A stretch of 7,623 nt of DNA from Caldisericia bacterium (GTDB lineage Bacteria > Caldisericota > Caldisericia > UBA6126 > JAGPKI01), in contig JAGPKI010000072.1 in assembly GCA_018054005.1 (NCBI GenBank), forward strand, positions 1 through 7,623, read 5' to 3'. Below are positions 5,382 to 7,623 of this stretch, one piece after another (the first letter of the stretch is position 1; each line of letters opens with the position of its first letter). Below the pieces are notes generated by a model, which made no database searches, was not told the DNA's origin, and was given only the letters and a program-made list of their open reading frames with translations. Made by a program: the position numbers and the translations under genes.

Positions 5382-7328
5382 ATGCTGAATTTACTCAGAG
5401 ATATATACCCCTTGCTTGTACCATTATTCTGTATTGTTAGTATCTCTACTTTTCTTGCATTAATATTAAAAACGAAGATAACAAAAACTTTTTTTTTAGC
5501 CATTTCCTTAATAGTCTTAATACTTTTCTTTTCAGGTGTTTTAGGATTTAGAGGTTCACTTTTCTTTGGTTACTGTATTATTTTAATGTTTTCTGTATTT
5601 TCTATAATCTTTTCTATTAGAAAATTAGTGAATGAAAGAGATAAGATTAAAGAAATTTCTCTATGGTTTGGGATTTCTATCTTTTTAATGTTTATTTTGT
5701 TTGCATTATTCCTAAATTATAATAGAATGTTCTCCGAATGGGATGAATTTAGTTACTGGGGTTCTGTAGTAAAAGGGATGTTCTCCATAGATTCATTAGC
5801 AACACACAAGGATTCAACTCTCTTAATTGAATCTTATATTCCAGGGATGCCACTGTTACAATATTTCTTTACTCGCTCATTTAAACAATTTGTCGAATTC
5901 CCCTCTTACCTCGCTTTAAATACTTTCTTTTTCTCTTTAATCATAACCTTCATAGAAAAGATTAATTTAAAAAATTTTTTATTCCTTGTCGCAGCTTTAA
6001 TTATTCCAATGTTTGGATCTGTAAACTTCTTCAGTTCTCTCTATGTAGACACACTTCTCGGAGTATTATTAGGCTGTAATATTTTGGTTTATTATTATAA
6101 TCATCGTAATAATTTAAAAATGAATATAATAACCCTCACAGCAATTTCTTCTATGTTAACACTAACAAAAGATATGGGGCTTATATTCGCAATCATAACC
6201 ATTTCCATTATTTTTACTGATGCTTTAATATTCAATAGAAAATTTCTTAAATCCTTTCTAAAAAACAAAAATACTCCAAGAAAATTCCTTAATCTAATGT
6301 TTCTTCTTAGTCCACTTCTCGTAACAGTTCTAATACAAATCATATGGAGAATTCATCTTCATATGATAGGAATTACTTCTACTCTACAAGTTGCTGGCAA
6401 CTCTTTCTTTTCAATTCTTAAAGATAGAGGCCTCGAGCCTTTCCAAGTGGATATCATACACAATTTTCTATCTTCTTTAAAAAATCAAGCTATCTATCCA
6501 CTTAATTTAACCTTCGCTCAGATTATTATTTTTTATGTGTGTATTGTTTTAGTACTAATACTAACATCTTTATACATAAAGAAAAGAGATAAAATAAGGT
6601 TAGCACTTACCTTTTTTCTAATTTTAATTGGAAATGCTATTTATCTTGGAATCTTATTGTATTCTTATTTATTTATTTTCGGACAATATGAAGGCTTGAG
6701 ATTAGCAAGTTACAATAGATACATGCTATCCTACATAATTGGACTGTTATTTTCGATATTAATCTTCCTTCTTTTTGAAGGAAAACCACAAAAAATTCCG
6801 CAAAAAACAAATCTCATAAAAGAATTATGCTTAATAATTAATGTGCTTATTTGGTTTGTTTTTTTCAATTATTTAATAAACAATATAAAACCTTTTATTA
6901 AACTAAACATACTCTCTGCTAGAGATTCTGTCCAGAGTAGCATTGAAATGCGAAAACCATTCGAAAAAATTAAAGAATGGTCCGAGTATAAAAACGAAAA
7001 GATTTACATTATCTCTCAAGGAGATCAAGGGCTAAACAAACTAATTCTAATGCATAATATTTATCCATCGAATATTGAATGGATAAGAGATTATTCAGTA
7101 TCAACGACACCTTATTATCCTGAACTTGATGATCCCTGGACTATGATTATTTCTCCAGAAGATTGGGGAACATATGTAATAAAAAACTATGACTTACTAT
7201 ATTTATTTAACTACGATGATAATTTTACAAAGCTATATGGTCACTATTTTGACAATCTTACTCAATACCAACTTTACAGAGTTGATGCGACAAATGGAAG
7301 TTTAAAGCTAATTTCAATTGAGAAATAA
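5382..7328 (+). CDS. Polytopic membrane protein, GT-C glycosyltransferase-like
   Basis: This is a 648-residue protein with about twelve hydrophobic segments between residues 10 and 500 and a hydrophilic C-terminal domain of about 150 residues. After the fourth membrane segment comes MFSEWDEFSYWG (about 116-127), with D121 and E122 in the first large loop. An acidic residue in the first extracytoplasmic loop is characteristic of GT-C enzymes that use polyprenyl-phosphate sugars. Other conserved-looking spots are IPGMPLLQYFF (about 153-163) and YVDTLLGVLLG (221-231). It resembles uncharacterised membrane proteins of polysaccharide loci; I cannot assign a family with certainty, and a flippase or polymerase is possible, though the WDEF loop and soluble tail fit GT-C better. 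ATG 5382 is preferred over TTG 5349 because of the promoter position. CGN arginine codons appear here, unlike in the left operon. It converges on the ABC ATPase gene. Confidence 0.8.
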   Translation: MLNLLRDIYPLLVPLFCIVSISTFLALILKTKITKTFFLAISLIVLILFFSGVLGFRGSLFFGYCIILMFSVFSIIFSIRKLVNERDKIKEISLWFGISIFLMFILFALFLNYNRMFSEWDEFSYWGSVVKGMFSIDSLATHKDSTLLIESYIPGMPLLQYFFTRSFKQFVEFPSYLALNTFFFSLIITFIEKINLKNFLFLVAALIIPMFGSVNFFSSLYVDTLLGVLLGCNILVYYYNHRNNLKMNIITLTAISSMLTLTKDMGLIFAIITISIIFTDALIFNRKFLKSFLKNKNTPRKFLNLMFLLSPLLVTVLIQIIWRIHLHMIGITSTLQVAGNSFFSILKDRGLEPFQVDIIHNFLSSLKNQAIYPLNLTFAQIIIFYVCIVLVLILTSLYIKKRDKIRLALTFFLILIGNAIYLGILLYSYLFIFGQYEGLRLASYNRYMLSYIIGLLFSILIFLLFEGKPQKIPQKTNLIKELCLIINVLIWFVFFNYLINNIKPFIKLNILSARDSVQSSIEMRKPFEKIKEWSEYKNEKIYIISQGDQGLNKLILMHNIYPSNIEWIRDYSVSTTPYYPELDDPWTMIISPEDWGTYVIKNYDLLYLFNYDDNFTKLYGHYFDNLTQYQLYRVDATNGSLKLISIEK

Positions 7329-7342
7329 TAACTCATAACAAA

Positions 7343-7623
7343 TTACCCAACCTCATATGCTTTAATTACACCATCAATAGAATCATAAAAATGTAATCTT
7401 CCATCTTTAAGAAATGCAGCCCTATTACAAAAATCTTTAACAGAAGAAGAAGAATGTGTAACTAATATAATTGTCTTCTTTCTCTTTTTATACTCTCTAA
7501 ATATATTAAAACACTTCTTTTGAAATTCAATATCCCCTACAGCTAATACCTCATCTAAAATATATACATCTGCATCAGCCATAATAGCAATAGAAAAAGC
7601 TAATCTAACCTGCATACCAGAAG
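7343..7623 (-). CDS. wzt: ABC transporter ATPase for polysaccharide export (Wzt-like), C-terminal part
   Basis: The window cuts this gene at its upstream end; 92 complete codons remain. They begin inside the ABC signature, SGMQVRLAFSIA, the variant typical of Wzt/TagH/RfbB exporters. Then come Walker B (VYILDE), the D-loop region (VLAVGD), IEFQKKC and the switch histidine in ILVTHS. The protein stops soon after GVIKAYEVG, right at the end of the nucleotide-binding domain. It therefore lacks the C-terminal glycan-recognition domain of O8/O9-type Wzt and should serve as the plain ATPase partner of a Wzm permease, expected upstream beyond the window. Its stop lies 14 bp from the stop of the convergent membrane-protein gene. 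No terminator hairpin separates them. Walker A is outside the window. Confidence 0.9.
   Translation of the reverse strand, partial: SGMQVRLAFSIAIMADADVYILDEVLAVGDIEFQKKCFNIFREYKKRKKTIILVTHSSSSVKDFCNRAAFLKDGRLHFYDSIDGVIKAYEVG

Overview
This window is a low-GC bacterial surface-polysaccharide (O-antigen or capsule type) locus. It holds nucleotide-sugar genes, family 2 glycosyltransferases, a large polytopic membrane protein and the ATPase of a polysaccharide exporter. Arginine is encoded mostly by AGA, and Shine-Dalgarno sequences are weak or absent inside the operon. The standard code fits: TGA serves as the natural stop of the second operon gene, in an ATGA stop/start overlap. I cannot name the lineage from this piece; a low-GC Bacteroidota, Firmicutes or Patescibacteria genome would each be compatible.

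Layout. At the left edge a glycosyltransferase starts on the minus strand (150 down to 1, cut by the window). It diverges from a tightly packed plus-strand operon: gmd (239-1297), a ColD-type PLP 3-dehydratase (1315-2499), a short SDR reductase/epimerase (2496-3275) and a GT-A glycosyltransferase (3256-4152). From 4153 to 5243 there is no intact gene. This stretch holds a degenerate spacer, a broken second copy of the gmd-tail/dehydratase-head junction (4326 to about 4533), and a minus-strand glycosyltransferase pseudogene with three lesions (4534-5243). A promoter at 5320-5348 then drives a 648-residue membrane protein of GT-C-like appearance (5382-7328). It converges on a Wzt-type ABC transporter ATPase (7343 to beyond 7623, minus strand).

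How the genes work together. Gmd converts GDP-mannose to GDP-4-keto-6-deoxymannose. The next enzyme belongs to the DegT/AHBA aminotransferase fold but has histidine (H191) where the PLP-binding lysine should be, the hallmark of the ColD/RfbH 3-dehydratases. It should therefore remove the 3-hydroxyl rather than add an amino group. The SDR then reduces, and perhaps epimerises, the product to a GDP-3,6-dideoxyhexose such as GDP-colitose, and the following glycosyltransferase is a good candidate to transfer it. The membrane protein and the Wzt ATPase are consistent with sugar transfer at the membrane and ABC-dependent export.

The most informative part is the scar at 4326-4533. It is identical to the gmd tail and junction for 133 aligned bases, then diverges mostly at synonymous sites once inside the dehydratase gene. 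This points to recombination between related but different dideoxysugar clusters, that is, a trace of antigen switching.
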